This document shows, in pieces, positions 21,299-33,800 of a stretch of 64,000 bases of DNA; within the stretch, counting starts at the first letter, position 1, and every line of letters begins with the position of its first letter. The notes under the pieces were generated by a model. The model had not been told where the DNA came from and did not search any database. It was given only the letters and a program-made list of their open reading frames with translations. Source of the DNA: Cercis canadensis (lineage: Eukaryota > Streptophyta > Magnoliopsida > Fabales > Fabaceae); NCBI GenBank assembly GCA_003255065.1, contig QAOA01007117.1:259259-323258 (forward strand), in the 5' to 3' direction. A program made the position numbers and the translations under genes.

Positions 21299-22990
21299 CT
21301 ATCAGTTTAAAACTTATGTGGCTGAACCTGCATTCCACACTGTCTAATGAGAAATTTGGCCTCAATGGGATGACCAGAAGGAAAACCTTTAAATAAATGC
21401 AAAATGAGAAACCAAGTGATTGCAAATATAGTATGACATTCAAATCCTTGAAGTATATCAAGAGTTTATTAGACATTTAACTTTATGCTTGCACACCATA
21501 TATTAGGAGAATGCAGGTAAATATTTACCCAGCAGCTCAAACCCTAAGTAAATAAGTTAATTACCTGTTAATGCATGCCGATTACTATTTCTTATATTAT
21601 GGAAGAGTATCTCTCTTTGTATAACTATAACAGCCCTTCTTATCATGAAAGCCATGATGAATAATATACATGGTTATGCTTAATTATGTAAAACCAAAGT
21701 GCAAAGAAGAAAATGAAGAGGGCAAAGAAAACTTAGTAGTGGCATGGTTTTGAATCTTTTGATCTTCATCTATTGATGGTAGGAAGAATGACTGGAAAAG
21801 GTTTTCACCTCCTTAGAGAGAAAGATTAAAACCAAGAGAGATTAATATGTAGTCTATCCCTAATTATAACTTTTATCATTATATATGAACATTTTAAGAG
21901 CAATATGTGAGACGAATGAACTATTCAATTATAGGGCTATATCATTTTTGCACACAACAATAACATCCTATTGCCATTTTCATCTTGTGCTATCTCCTGT
22001 TTAAGTGGACAAAAAATTGTAGAGGATAAGATGAAATTATACCAAGTCCTTTTCTTGTATTGTATCCTAGTAAACAATTAAAATTGACTGCTCTATTCAT
22101 TTTCATTAGTTTCTTTTCATTTCTACTTTTCCAGTTCCATCCTCCAACACCGTACTTATACAGAACAATTAAAACCAAGATCATTCCATCCCTTTACACA
22201 ATGCTGGTTCCAACATACTCCTTTGGAACAAGGCGAGAACTTATGACATATGAATAATCAGCATAAAGCAATAACACAACAACTGAAATGAGATTCTAAA
22301 CCCTTGGAACTAAAATCTAAGTGATAGAAGCCAGCATTATGTGATTTGGGTACGGAAAAACAAACAAGACAGTGGCGGAACAGTAAATGTAACAATGCAT
22401 TGTTGAATAGTCCTCTTAGCATCAAAATTTTTGAAACCCATCATCTCAATTACCGTCAAACCAAACAGAAATGACCATAGTTAATATAATCAAGTCTCAT
22501 TTGAATAAAAGTTACCCAAGACGATAAAAATATAGACCACAAAGAAAAATACAACAGATTTCGAGGAAATCGAAAGGAAAACATGTAGCCATGCAAAGAT
22601 TCTACAATTTAACTGAAATGAGGCAAAGAAAATCATGGGTTAATTGGGGGAAAAAATCAGAAAGAAACAGAAGAAACTCAGATGACAAAAACCCAGAAAG
22701 CCCAAGCGATCCTTTTCATGATATTGCACAAAGTGGGAATCCAGAAATGAGAGAGATCTGGGGGTTTCGTTACCTTGTGGCTTGTTCCCCAGAACCCAAT
22801 TGCAAAGCAAGAGAGTCGGTGAGAAGCCAGGCACCCACGCTTAATTTTAACCCAAGGGGGAAAACCAGAAAAGAAGGCTTTTATGATAGAGCACAGATTT
22901 TGTTTAAAAAAAAAAATCAAAAAGAAAAAGAGACAGCAAATTTTTTAAAAATNGACGGAAGAGTGCGATAGAGATGGAGGGAAAGCAGAG
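21299..22990 (-). other. 5' leader intron and leader exon of the SPIRAL1-like gene
   Basis: A leader exon ending ccacaag at 22774, with a GT donor at 22773, can splice to the AG at 21300-21299 just three bases before the ATG. This gives a 5' UTR intron of about 1.47 kb. The sequence upstream (22900-23010) is A/G-rich, as in plant leaders read on the minus strand. Inferred from splice-like signals only; transcript data are not available. A single N lies at 22953 without flanking duplication. Confidence 0.5.
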
Positions 22991-23600
22991 CGAGTAGTAT
23001 GAGAGAGAACAGAGAGGAGGTGGTTAAACTACACCTGTAGGCATGGGTGTTTTGATTTGAATATTATATTTTAATAATTTATTTATTTTAACAATGAAGC
23101 GGGAAATTGTTTTAATTTTGTAGGTCGTTAAACTACACCCCTCATATGGTGTAGGCATGGGTGTTTTGATTTGAATATAATATTTTAATAATTTTATAAT
23201 ATCATATAAAGATATTTAATATTTAAATAATTTATTTATTTTAATAATTTTATAATATCATATTATTATATTATATTATATTAATAAATATACATAATTT
23301 TTATATTTTATTAAATATAAAATATAATATTATTTTTTAAATAAATTTAAAAATAATTAATTTATACACATATTATTTATTTATTAATTATTTTTATATA
23401 ATATAATATATCATATAAATATTAAAAAATTATTTATTTTACTTTAAAATTATGTCTGCTAGTATTTTAATTTTTTATTTAAAAAATAAAAATTAATTGA
23501 TGAAATACATTAGACATATCACAAGTCATGCTATTATATACCTTCCTTGAAAAAGTGTCACATGCGGCAGCACCCACCTTATCCACTAAAAGCAGACGTG
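22991..23600. other. AT-rich divergent promoter interval
   Basis: Two short direct repeats (ggcatgggtgttttgatttg at 23040 and 23155) are followed by about 350 bases of extremely AT-rich DNA. No gene. Confidence 0.6.
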
Positions 23601-25060
23601 GCAGGCTTTATAAAAGAAGGAGTGATGTGATTGGGACTCACCGCATGCGATTCGAAAGATTCCCACTGGACTCGCGAACTGACAAATGGTGTAACGCCAC
23701 ATATGCACCGACCTCTTGCTCCACCAATAATCTCTTTCTCCATTTCTCTTCCCTCTCTCCCTTAATCTCTTCTCTGCCTCTTCACATGCATATTCTCTCG
23801 TCTCCATTTTTCAAAAAAGTTTTCCACTTGAACAAAAATGCTTCTTCCTCTCCAAGTTGCTTCATTTCTTTTTGATATTAAAGCTTAGGCTTTGTGCTGT
23901 GATTCTGAGAAAATAGAAAGGACAGAGGGTAGAATGAGTGTGTCAAATCTGGATCTGTTGACTCTTTTTGGATCTGATGGGAAGATGAAGGAGTAGGTAA
24001 ACTGCGGAAATGGGGAATTCATGACCTAATAAGTAAGATGTAGACAAGAAGGCTGTGATTGGGGTTATGTCAAGGATAATGCTGGTCCTGACATGCCCTC
24101 TAATGAAGGGAAGTGGAACAATGATTCTTTAAAGTGGGTGTGTTAGTTGTTAAGAGAGCTAGAGGAGAAGAATAGTAAAGGCAAAAAAAAAAATCTGGAC
24201 TCTGTTTCTTTAGTTTCTTTCTTAACATTTTTAAGATCTGCAAAACATCTGCGATTTCGAGTCCAGTTTTTGTTTTTCAAATTCCTTTTTAGCTTTCTAC
24301 TCTAATATTAAGCATGAATCATAATTCAAATCAAATTCGTTTATTTAGCTCTTTTATAGAGTTAATAACAAGCAAAAAAAGAAAAAATCTTCTTCTTCCA
24401 TTTTCTGGGTCGTCTTGAATCGGTGGGGTTTGTGTAAAATCTGGATTGAAGTTCTGATCNGAACAATGATTCTTTAAAGTGGGTGTGTTAGTTGTTGAAA
24501 AAAAAAAAATCTGGACTCTGTTTCTTTAGTTTCTTTCTTAACATTTTTAAGATCTGCAAAACATCTGCGATTTCGAGTCCAATTTTTGTTTTTCAAATTC
24601 CTTTTTAGCTTTCAACTCTAATATTAAGCATGAATCATAATTCAAATCAAATTCGTTTATTTAGCTCTTTTATAGAGTTAATAACAAGCAAAAAAAGAAA
24701 AAATCTTCTTCTTCCATTTTCTGGGTCGTCTTGAATCGGTGGGGTTTGTGTAAAATCTGGATTGAAGTTCTGATCTCTGTAAAATGGGTGTACCTTTGGA
24801 TCTTCATGGTGAAGAGAGAAGGGTCCTTGCGGGGGTGGTTCACAAGTAGATGCGTGATGAGAGAAGAGAAATGGTATGTGCGTTGGAAGTGGCAGAGAAG
24901 AGGACTAAACAAGATGAACCGTTTCTTATATGTCGCATAAATGCCACACAAGACAAAAATAATGACCATATTCATAAACTCCTTTTTTCCTTTTTTTTTT
25001 TTATGTGAAGATATGATTTCATTCATTCATGAATCAGAGAGAAGAAGTACATCACTGAGC
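23601..25060 (+). other. Unidentified promoter/leader-like unit
   Basis: A TATA-type tttataaaag near 23608, preceded by an ACGTGGC element (23597), leads into a 150-base C/T-rich stretch like a plant 5' leader (23700-23870). Only short ATG frames follow: 16 codons at 23839, 20 at 23935 (MSVSNLDLLTLFGSDGKMKE) and 21 at 24784 (MGVPLDLHGEERRVLAGVVH, then one more residue). I recognise none. It could be a non-coding transcript, a gene whose exons I cannot join, or a decayed gene. It is disrupted by the overlap artefact at 24116-24775. Confidence 0.35.
24116..24775. other. Unmerged contig overlap around N at 24460
   Basis: Bases 24116-24459 (gaacaatgattctttaaagt to gaagttctgatc) recur at 24461-24775. 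A 29-base indel near the start and a few substitutions separate them. The match is suffix to prefix at the N. Confidence 0.88.
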
Positions 25061-25308
25061 ACAGAAGGAGGATCTTCCAACTTGAAATGAAATCATCTCA
25101 ACAAAAAAATTTTAAATATGTTAAAAAGAGAGTTTGAGCATTCAGCTCAATAGAATAACAAGATTTTCTATTTTAATGTTTTAACTAATTATTTTGCGAT
25201 AAAGTATAGAACTTTTTAGTTATTATAAACTACATTTAAGCAATTAGAAGTAAATTAGTACTTAAAGTTTGGCTATACTGAAAATATAAGATTCAAGGAG
25301 AGCATTAA

Positions 25309-25699
25309 GCTACCCCTCTAAGAGGGGTAGTATTACCCCCACTTGGGGTAGGATTTTTGGTGGGTCTTAGTAGGATTCATTTAATGATTTTGATATAATT
25401 GTGAATATATCAAAAAATTAAGTTACTTAATATATGTTAGAATATACAACTTTTTATAAAATACAAGAACTATATAATATAAAAAAAAAATGTATTAAAA
25501 AATAACTATTTTCAAGTATACTTTTTAGCACACTTTTTTGTATTATGCCGCTTATAAATTTAAAAAAAAATTAATTGTTGTGACACATACTAAATAATTT
25601 AATTTTTTGATATTTTCGTAACAATATCAAAATTACTGAGTAAATCTCATTAAAACTCACACTAAAGTGGGAATAGCCCTCCCCCTTAGAAGGGGTAGC
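25309..25699. mobile_element. Foldback MITE with gctacccct ends
   Basis: The left arm (gctacccctctaagaggggt to ttttgatataattgtgaat, then atatcaaaaaattaa) is matched in reverse complement by the right arm (ttaattttttgatattttcg to ccttagaaggggtagc). Arms of about 130 bp surround an AT-rich centre without ORFs. The left end contains a perfect 21-base palindrome at 25310-25330. Target duplication not identified. Confidence 0.65.
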
Positions 25700-26378
25700 A
25701 TAGTGTCCACCTAAATTCAAACATGTGTGACATTAGTTTTTTTTTTTTTGGCATGGTCTAATTTATTCACTTTATAATTGTTTTGACTAGATTAGGTCAC
25801 TTCGTAGAGACTCTTTGTCCAAATCTCTCACTTTTAGTTTTGGTATCAATAAAGCACTACCCACATTTTAAAATGGATAAGATAGCGTAAGCCATAATCT
25901 TCCACTTATACCGTTATACGAAGCTTCATTCTTCCTTGCTGTGAGCCAAGGGAGCACAAGACACTAAGCCAGAACTCCCCCGTAAGAAAGCACATCTAAA
26001 TTGATGTGATAAAAGATACATTAAATGTTGAAATCCCATTAATCTAAGAAATTTTCAACTTAATTTTTCTGTCCGTAACATAATAATGGTTTACTTGAGC
26101 ATAAAAACCCAGTTAATCTCTTTGTTTTTCTTGCTAATCAATTAATCATTTTCTGACAGCTCTGTGTGGAGCACACTGCTTCTAGATTCCCATTTCTTCA
26201 AATAGTTGCTTCAAGTAAATGCAAGTAACAAAAAGACTTTACCTAAAACTGACAAAAATAGTCCTTTTCTAAAGCGAGACATGTGACAAGTTGCAGTGAA
26301 TCATCCATGTCTGGTGAGGGAACATATCTTTATTTAAGATTTTCCCAAACAAAACAAATTTAGTTTTCCTTTTAATTT
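25700..26378. other. Intergenic stretch without recognisable features
   Basis: Moderately AT-rich, no ORF of note, no repeat I could pair. Confidence 0.5.
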
Positions 26379-26604
26379 GAAAGAGTTTATTCCTCTAGTA
26401 ATATTCAATATCTATATTAAGTTTAATATTTTCTTGGCGAGTTTATTAGATATCATTCTTGTTTATTCGTTGCATGTAAAAAAAGAAAAAAATAGAGATG
26501 TGAATTGCATAATTATTGAAAGAGTTTGTTTCTCTAATAATATTCAGTATCTATATTAAGCTTAATATTCTCTTAACTTGTCTATTGGATATCATTCTTG
26601 TTTA
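26379..26604. repeat. Imperfect direct duplication, about 86 bp units
   Basis: 26379-26464 (aaagagtttattcctctagt onward) is repeated at 26518-26604 (aaagagtttgtttctctaat onward), 139 bases apart. Both end in gatatcattcttgttta. Confidence 0.8.
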
Positions 26605-26654
26605 GTAAATGTCTTTGATATTTTTAAGGAAATACTCTAATCGTAGAGAATTTA

Positions 26655-27012
26655 GTAAATGTCTAAAACCTTTTTTTAGTCATTGATAAATTCGTTCTCC
26701 AAAAATTTTTGGTAACAAATAGGTCATTGAATTATTATTCCACTGACAAATTAGTCCTCCGGTAGGCAATATCAGTAAAAGGAAAATGAGGACTTGAAAT
26801 GAGAAAATGATGGCTTAAACATAGTTAAGCAAAATCAATAAAACAAATTTAGGAAATAGGTCTGCAGGGATCCAGAAGTTTTCTCATTAAAGTACTAGAT
26901 GACTAATTTGTCAGATGAAATAATAATTTAATGACTAATTTGTTACTAAAAATTTTTGAAGGACAAATTTGTCAATAATTATATTTTTCAAAGATTAAAA
27001 ATAGGTTTTACT
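26655..27012. mobile_element. Foldback MITE-like inverted repeat
   Basis: The left arm (taaaaccttttttttagtc-like sequence, then aaatttttggtaacaaatag, gtcattgaattattatt) pairs with the reverse complement of 26890-27012 over about 110 bp with mismatches. The centre is non-coding. Target duplication not found. Confidence 0.55.
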
Positions 27013-27260
27013 CAACAATAATATATACAACAAATTTTGTTTGGGTGATCTCTCGTAAAGTTAAGGTTTCAAATTATGTTCTTAATTTTCTCAATATTTA
27101 TACAAATAAATAAATTTGATTCTCCTATTTAGTATCCATTTTTTTTCTTCTAAAAATTTCACAAATAAAAATAAAAGTAACTTTGTAGATTTGACGGTTA
27201 AAAACAAAAAACAGTTTGCATACACATTTCACTCTTTAAAGAGATAATTACATGTCCTAA

Positions 27261-27695
27261 TCTCCTATTGTAGATGCACCTCCAATAGAAGAATTAGAGA
27301 TGTTGGCATGTAGGGCAGGGTTGAAATTGGCGTTGGCATGGAGAATAAATAGGATCTGCCTTGAAAGTGATGCACAAGGAATTGTCGGAGCAATAAATGG
27401 AGGTGATTCTTGTAGGTCTCCGCTGGGTCTGCTACTAGATGATGTCCATGAGCTGATTCATGGTTTTATCATGTGTTGCACCTTCAATTGGGTCCCAAAG
27501 CAAGCTAATAGTGTTACTGATATACTTGCTGTTTCTAGTATTCAATTTGATGGTTTTACTGTTTGGCATATTGTACCACCATCTTTTATTTCAGATGTAC
27601 TTTCATTTATGTTTAATAGAATTCCATTTCTAATAAAAAATTATTTATCCCACCATCTACTATTTAAAAAAAGTATTTTTAATATATATTTTTAA
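27261..27695 (+). mobile_element. LINE-derived RNase H domain fragment, open reading frame
   Basis: An open frame (first ATG 27300, 131 aa) encodes most of a plant LINE-type RNase H domain: EELEMLACRAGLKLALAW, then ICLESDAQGIVGAIN (catalytic Glu and Asp segments), then FNWVPKQANSVTDILA near the end. The first catalytic Asp strand that should precede it is absent, as is all reverse transcriptase sequence. This is best read as a 5'-truncated 3' end of a non-LTR retrotransposon. The same domain also occurs in stand-alone 'RNase H-like' plant genes, but no promoter or start context supports that here. Confidence 0.75.
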
Positions 27696-27833
27696 AAAGC
27701 CTCTGCCACGCATAACAACATGTGGCAAAAGGTTGGTTCTTATATAAAAATTTAACTTTATTTATTTAATGACAAAAAAATATATGCAAACACCTTGACA
27801 GAATAAAGATTAAAATCAAAAGTGCTTAAAGAT

Positions 27834-28917
27834 GACTAAAATATTGTCTTCGTCCCCACTTTTGTGCACGTTTTTAATTTAGTCCCCAACTACATAACGT
27901 TTTCAAAAAAATCTATCACCTATCATTTTCGTTTCATTTAAATTCTTTCGTCAGGATGCTGTTTAGCACACTAACGGAAGTGCTGACGTGTCCGATGACA
28001 TGGCAGCAAATGTCAACTCAGACCCCAAAAGCGCATGTTTTGGTCCCTAACTTTTATGCACATTCTCAGTTTAGTCATTGAGTACAAGGAATTCTCAAAA
28101 AAAGTCTTTAACCTATCATTTTTGCTTCATTTAAATCCTTCCGTCAGGATGCCACTTAATTAGCACACTAACAAAAGTGTTTATGTGTTTAGTTAAAAGA
28201 AGACATGGTAGCTTAAAATGCCAACTAAGACCCTAAATAACCCAACCACATCATTGGAGCTTAATTGATTTAAAATCTTGGAGCTTAGTTTCATAGCTTG
28301 CATCTAATAGGGCATTAAATTGTGTAAACAACTATTTTTAACAAATATATTATGTCATTAAAGGAAATGGAAAAAGCAAAATACTAGAGTGCCATTTTAA
28401 TCAACAATCCATTCGAAAAAAGTAAATTGTTTTCATTCTCAAGAAAAAAATATGATAGGTAACATATGATCATAATTTTTACTCCACTACAATAGCTATA
28501 ACATAAACTTCTTAAACAAAAAAAAAAAATAGAAATTGTATTGTAGTGGAATGAAAATTCCTATCCTCTGTCAACACTTTTGTTAGTGTGCTAAGCGTCA
28601 TCATGACATACAGATTTAAATGAAGCAAAAATGATAGGTGAGGGATCTTTTTGAGAATGACTTGTACTCATGAACTAAACTGTGAATGTGCACAAAAGTC
28701 AGGGACCAAAACATGCACTTTTGGGGTATGAGTTGACATTTGTGACCATATCATTGGACATGTCAGCACTTTTGTTAGTGTGTTAAACGGCATCCTAACG
28801 GAATGATATAAATGAAGCGAAACTGATAAGTGAGGGACCTTTTTTTAGAACACCTTGTAATCATGGACTAAACTGTGAACATGCACAAAAATCAAGAACG
28901 AAAATAATATTTTAGTC
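27834..28917. mobile_element. Mutator-like MITE with 0.36-kb inverted arms and 10-bp TSD
   Basis: The ends are gactaaaatattgtcttcg and its inverted counterpart ttcttgatt... to aatattttagtc. Arms of roughly 360 bp (27834-28195 and 28556-28917) pair in reverse complement. Both flanks carry the direct repeat gcttaaagat (27824-27833 and 28918-28927), a 10-bp target duplication in the 8-10-bp size range of Mutator-like elements. Each arm is itself built of two related subunits, each having a 'ttggtccctaacttttatgc'-like start and a 'tcatttaaatccttccgtca'-like end. The AT-rich centre encodes nothing, so the element is non-autonomous. Confidence 0.88.
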
Positions 28918-28927
28918 GCTTAAAGAT

Positions 28928-29373
28928 AATAGTGTTTCAAAAGCCAAAATAGTTGAATGTTTTCTGCAAATTAGATATGCATTGTCTAGCTAATGATATT
29001 TGCATCTTACTTTTCCTAAAATAAAATGCGCAGAAAAATATGCATATATAAATTAGACTCACCCTATTCTTTTTTAATGGAAATGATATTTGCGTGTGCA
29101 TTCAAATAACATTACTCTTTGGGTGATTCTACTATATTAAAGAAATATATGATACATCTATGATATAGTAGTATAATAATTACTGATTTAAAAACATTTA
29201 ATTTTAAATTATCAAAATTAATTATTTTTTTATATCAACGATTGTTATTCTACCACATTAAGGATATATCACATACTTTTCTGAGAGAAAGATCCTTACT
29301 CTGTTTTTTTTTCTAAAAAACTTTTGTAAGCTTAAGCAGAAGCTGCACTACAAAAGCTTAACATATGAAAGAG

Positions 29374-29409
<36 letters not shown>

Positions 29410-30829
29410 NTTCCAAAAATCAAACATCTGCTTACAAGTACAACTCTAATTGTAATAAGATAACTATTTAAATCTGAATTATATATTCCTTTTTCGAAAA
29501 AAAAAAAGATCAATTGAATTTTACAATCTTTATAAATGAACTAAAATGACGATGTCTCACTATGTACTTTTGAGTGATAGCTTTATTTTTCAGCAAGTTA
29601 CATCATAATGCTGATGACTTAGTGTAGCAATTGAATTATAATTTTCATATGTAACAAATAAACTAGTTGCGAATAATACACATGTAAAAATATATATATA
29701 TTTCTAATGTTTATCATAAATTTTTAGTGCCTTCTGGTTTTCATTTTTGTTACAAATAATCAGAGGTTTTTATTTCTTTTCTTGTTTTTTTTTTTTAAAA
29801 AACTTTTCAACTTCAAATTTCTAATTTGTTCATTAGTGTTTACTAGTATTGTTATAATCTACCACTGTATTGCAACTTGAATGTTCAAGAGTGGTTGAAT
29901 TTTACTGATTTACCTGCTAAAACTCAATTTAATATATGCATCTGAATTCATTCACCTTTTTTTTTTTGGGTTCAACACAAAATCATTAATAATTAAAAAC
30001 ATTTAATTCGATAAAGTGTAATTCTTGATTATTGATTCCAAACATGATTTAAATGAAAATATTATATATCAAATTTATTATTGAATTTTCCAGATTTTTA
30101 AGAAATACACAGTTGGGCAAATACTTTTTCAAAAAATAAAAATCCAGATAAGGAGTTAGTCACCTTCTCCCAAGGGTAACTCCCTTTAACAAGCACAGAT
30201 AAGTGGAGCATCTTTGTTTTATTGCAATTAATAAAGTACAAGAACTTTATTTATTTATTGTGCTAAAAGTACAAAAATCTTATAATTATGAGTGCCAGAG
30301 ATACACAAATATAACAGAAAATTATCTTACCTACAAAAAGGAGGAGAAGAAAGAAATAAATGAGGAAAAAAAACCTCAATTTGGATTCTCCAGGATTCCC
30401 CAAAAGTAAACCTTCAGCGATCATTTGCAGCGTTGATTGGGACATCAAAAGAATGTAAACACATGTGATGTCCCAAGACTATTATCTTCTTCTGCACAAG
30501 TAGGCATGATCCTTTACAAGGCCATGTTACTATGGAGTTTGCTTATCAATGGGCAAGTTACAAGTTTTTAATTGTCCGTCTGGATAACTAGGGTAAGTTT
30601 GCGCAGCAAACCTCTACACTTTCAACATGTAATACTTGTAAAATGACATAGCTTTTATGAGCATTACCCGTTATAAGTTTCAGGTTACATTGGCAAGCAT
30701 GCAATCTTTTTCCTGATAATGCAGCTGCATGAAGTTACTGATAACAGTGGCATTCCTATGTCATGTTATGTTAGGGAAACTTTAGTATGGGCTAGTGTCT
30801 TCAGAAGCAATTTAAGCAGAAGAATATTC
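28928..30829. other. Intergenic region downstream of the methylesterase-like gene
   Basis: AT-rich; (TA)n microsatellite at about 29378-29409 ending in an N at 29410. The last few hundred bases (30430-30829) are less AT-rich and probably contain the 3' UTR of the minus-strand gene. No other gene seen. Confidence 0.6.
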
Positions 30830-33800
30830 TCATCGGATCTTGGAGATCTCTATCAGTAACTTGTGCATGGCTTGAGGCTTTGAGAAAAAAGGGGAATGAT
30901 CACCACCTTTTAAATGGAAAACCTTTTCTGGGGGACTTGCCTTTATCATGTTTTCCTGGAGTGTGATGGGTATGGCATTGTCGTCAGGAGTTTCGATGTA
31001 AAACCGCCTTACAGATCCATATTTCACGTCAGAAAGTGCAAGTTTCTCTAAAACTGGTGCAAATGGTATTGGCCTCATAGAGACAGATGCTAACGCAACA
31101 TCCTGTACAAGATAATAAAGCAATCAGTAAAAGGGGGAAGGTCAGGGCAAGTAGATATAGTCTATCTCCAAACTGGTACTAAAGAAAAAGGAAGCAGAAG
31201 ACAGTTATCAAAGCTAAGAAAAAAATGGTCATAACATCTAGTAATTACTAGTCAATATATATACACATGCATCCCCATAACTAGAGAGTAAAGACCATAT
31301 TCTTTTTATTAAGGTGACAGCCTGACAGCAAGACAAACACAAAAAACTCTATCAGAAGATATCCTCTTTTCTTTGGTTATGGTCTGCAAAAGCCTTTCTA
31401 GCTTCCCTCTGTGGTAGAAATTATTGGCAACCATATTTCTTTAGTAACAGGCAAAAGATTAAGTAAAATCTTCTGAGAAATACCATATAACTTGCTTGTG
31501 CTATACCCAAAAGAATTCACTCTCCATCACACATATTAAACAATTAGAAGGTAGCAGATAGCGTTCTAAACTATATATTTCTGGTTTATGAAGCATGAGA
31601 TAAACCAGTTGTTTGAAATTCAATTAATTGCATATTTCTATTTATTATCTGACACGTACTTTTCATGTGTCAAGAGTCACAACTCCCAATTTGATGAAAG
31701 GTTGAGGCTCCAATAATCCCAAAACTAATTAATCTTTTGCTCATAAGGATCCACTCATCCAATATCAAGTAATAGTTTGCAGATCTTCACCATTGTAATG
31801 GAGATTACCCATGCAACAGCAGGATGGGAGACTACACCTTTTCTTTTTCATAAGGAGAGAGGGAAAATCTGGCACCCCAAAGGTGATAATATTTTAAACA
31901 ATCATTCCCCAAATAAACAAAATGTAATTTCAATGGCCCATAAATGACCTCTCTACCAAACTGGAAAAAGTTACAAGACTCAATTTTTCTTGTACAACTA
32001 TAACAAGACTTATAAAAGTCAAGGGCATTCAAAGATTTATATGTAAAAAATAATTCACTGGGTGCTCCCCCCACATACACACACACACACACAAAAGGTC
32101 TGTCCCTATCTAACAGACATCATGAGTATGCATACTGTCAAACAAATGTCACCCAAAATAGAAAAGGGAGTGCTTGTATATTATATGACAATAGTAAATT
32201 GCTGAAGGAACAAATGAGATTTCTTGTGTCACTATAATATCGTAACTTACTTTTGAGGGACTTTGGTTGAATAACAAATCCCTCAACAATGACTTGTCTA
32301 GATCAATAGCAGTAGGAGGGCAATCATTCCCATTTGCATACACAAAAATCTGAGCCTGTCGCATAAGATCATTTGAACCCGCCTGCAACAGATAACCAGA
32401 ATCAAACATGCTAAAAAGACGCAAGAACTCTACATTAGTAAATAGTGTTAATTGTTTTGCATAAAACTAGGAATAATTGTGAAGCCCTCTTCCCTTCATC
32501 TCTCATGGTCACGCCCTTATTATGTAGTGCTGTAAAATTTCCTTCCCATTCTCTCTTGGGGAGTAGGGCTGGACACAAAGGGAAGGCATTTTCTGGAAAT
32601 TTAATGTTTGCTTAAAACTTAAAAGAGAAAAGAAAATTGAGAACCAAGCACTAGAATAAACATTCCTCTTCAGAAGAGAGGGACCAAGGCAGGAAGTTGA
32701 TCAATTTAAGAAAATATAACACATATTAGCACTAGCAGCTACTGAACAGGAATTGCCAGGCAAAATAGCTTTTAAACTTTCAAATGGGCGGACATTGAAT
32801 ATAATTTTGAAATGAATTCTAGAAACTTTTTAACAAAACCACTTAATAGAATTGAGGCAAAATGAATGTGCACATCAAAGGCATTGCTTTATGCATGCTA
32901 CTGGACATGCTCAGAGAGGTTATTGAACAAACCAGAATCTTCACGAAAAATTCAATTACATGTGTCATAGGTTGTTAGTTCATATAATTCTAACAAAATT
33001 CAGAAAAATAAAATGGTGACCATCCCTCCCACTCCCTTGCATCCCACCTCACTTTCCTGGGGCTTCTAAATTTCAGATCATATCACCACCGAAAATAAAG
33101 ATATATCATTCTTAATGCTAACAGGAGAAATGGAACCTGCTGGGAAAAGATATCAAGAGTACTTTGTCCACTAGTCAGCATTGCTGCAGCAATAAAGACA
33201 GCCTTAGAAACCTTAAGCGGAAACAACTCCATTGCATATGATATACACGCCCCACCAAAATCATGTCCGACTAAGATCACCTGGATAAGAACCAGAAAGA
33301 AAGTAAGGAATACAGGGAAGGAATATTTTGAAGATAGCTTATTCTCAAATCTAGATTGTAAAACCAAATATCACATGCTATCATACAATGGCCAAACACC
33401 AACAATAAATCAGCATCCTCACAAGAGTGCATAGAAGGTGAGACATTTACATTTTCGCATGGATTTTCGGCAGTGTGATCTTGATTCAGTTTCTAACAAG
33501 CTAATTTGATTCTACTAACCCTTACCAGCATAGAAAGAGGTGTTTGGGGAGAGAGAGGNGGGGGGGGGGGGGTTGTGGCTAAGAGTGATGTAATCCTGTT
33601 AAGAATGTCACCCTCTATGCAGTTTCAAGAAAGAAACACTAATATTAGCAGAATGGTGAGTCAGCATAAGACCTCTAACCCAGTAACCTGTAGTCAGATA
33701 TATGAAAACTTATTCAGAATCAACAACATAACTTTTCTTCTGCTATTCAACCATGTCTAGGATAGTGTCATCTATTACATCTTTTGCATTTATATACTTA

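Noticed and set aside
22591-22971. 126-codon plus-strand frame
   Set aside because: It is the antisense of the purine-poor leader exon and intron of the SPIRAL1-like gene.
23528-23875. 115-codon frame MLLYTFLEK... onward
   Set aside because: It runs through an AT-rich promoter, the TATA box and a C/T-rich leader. Composition explains the open frame, and no domain is recognisable.
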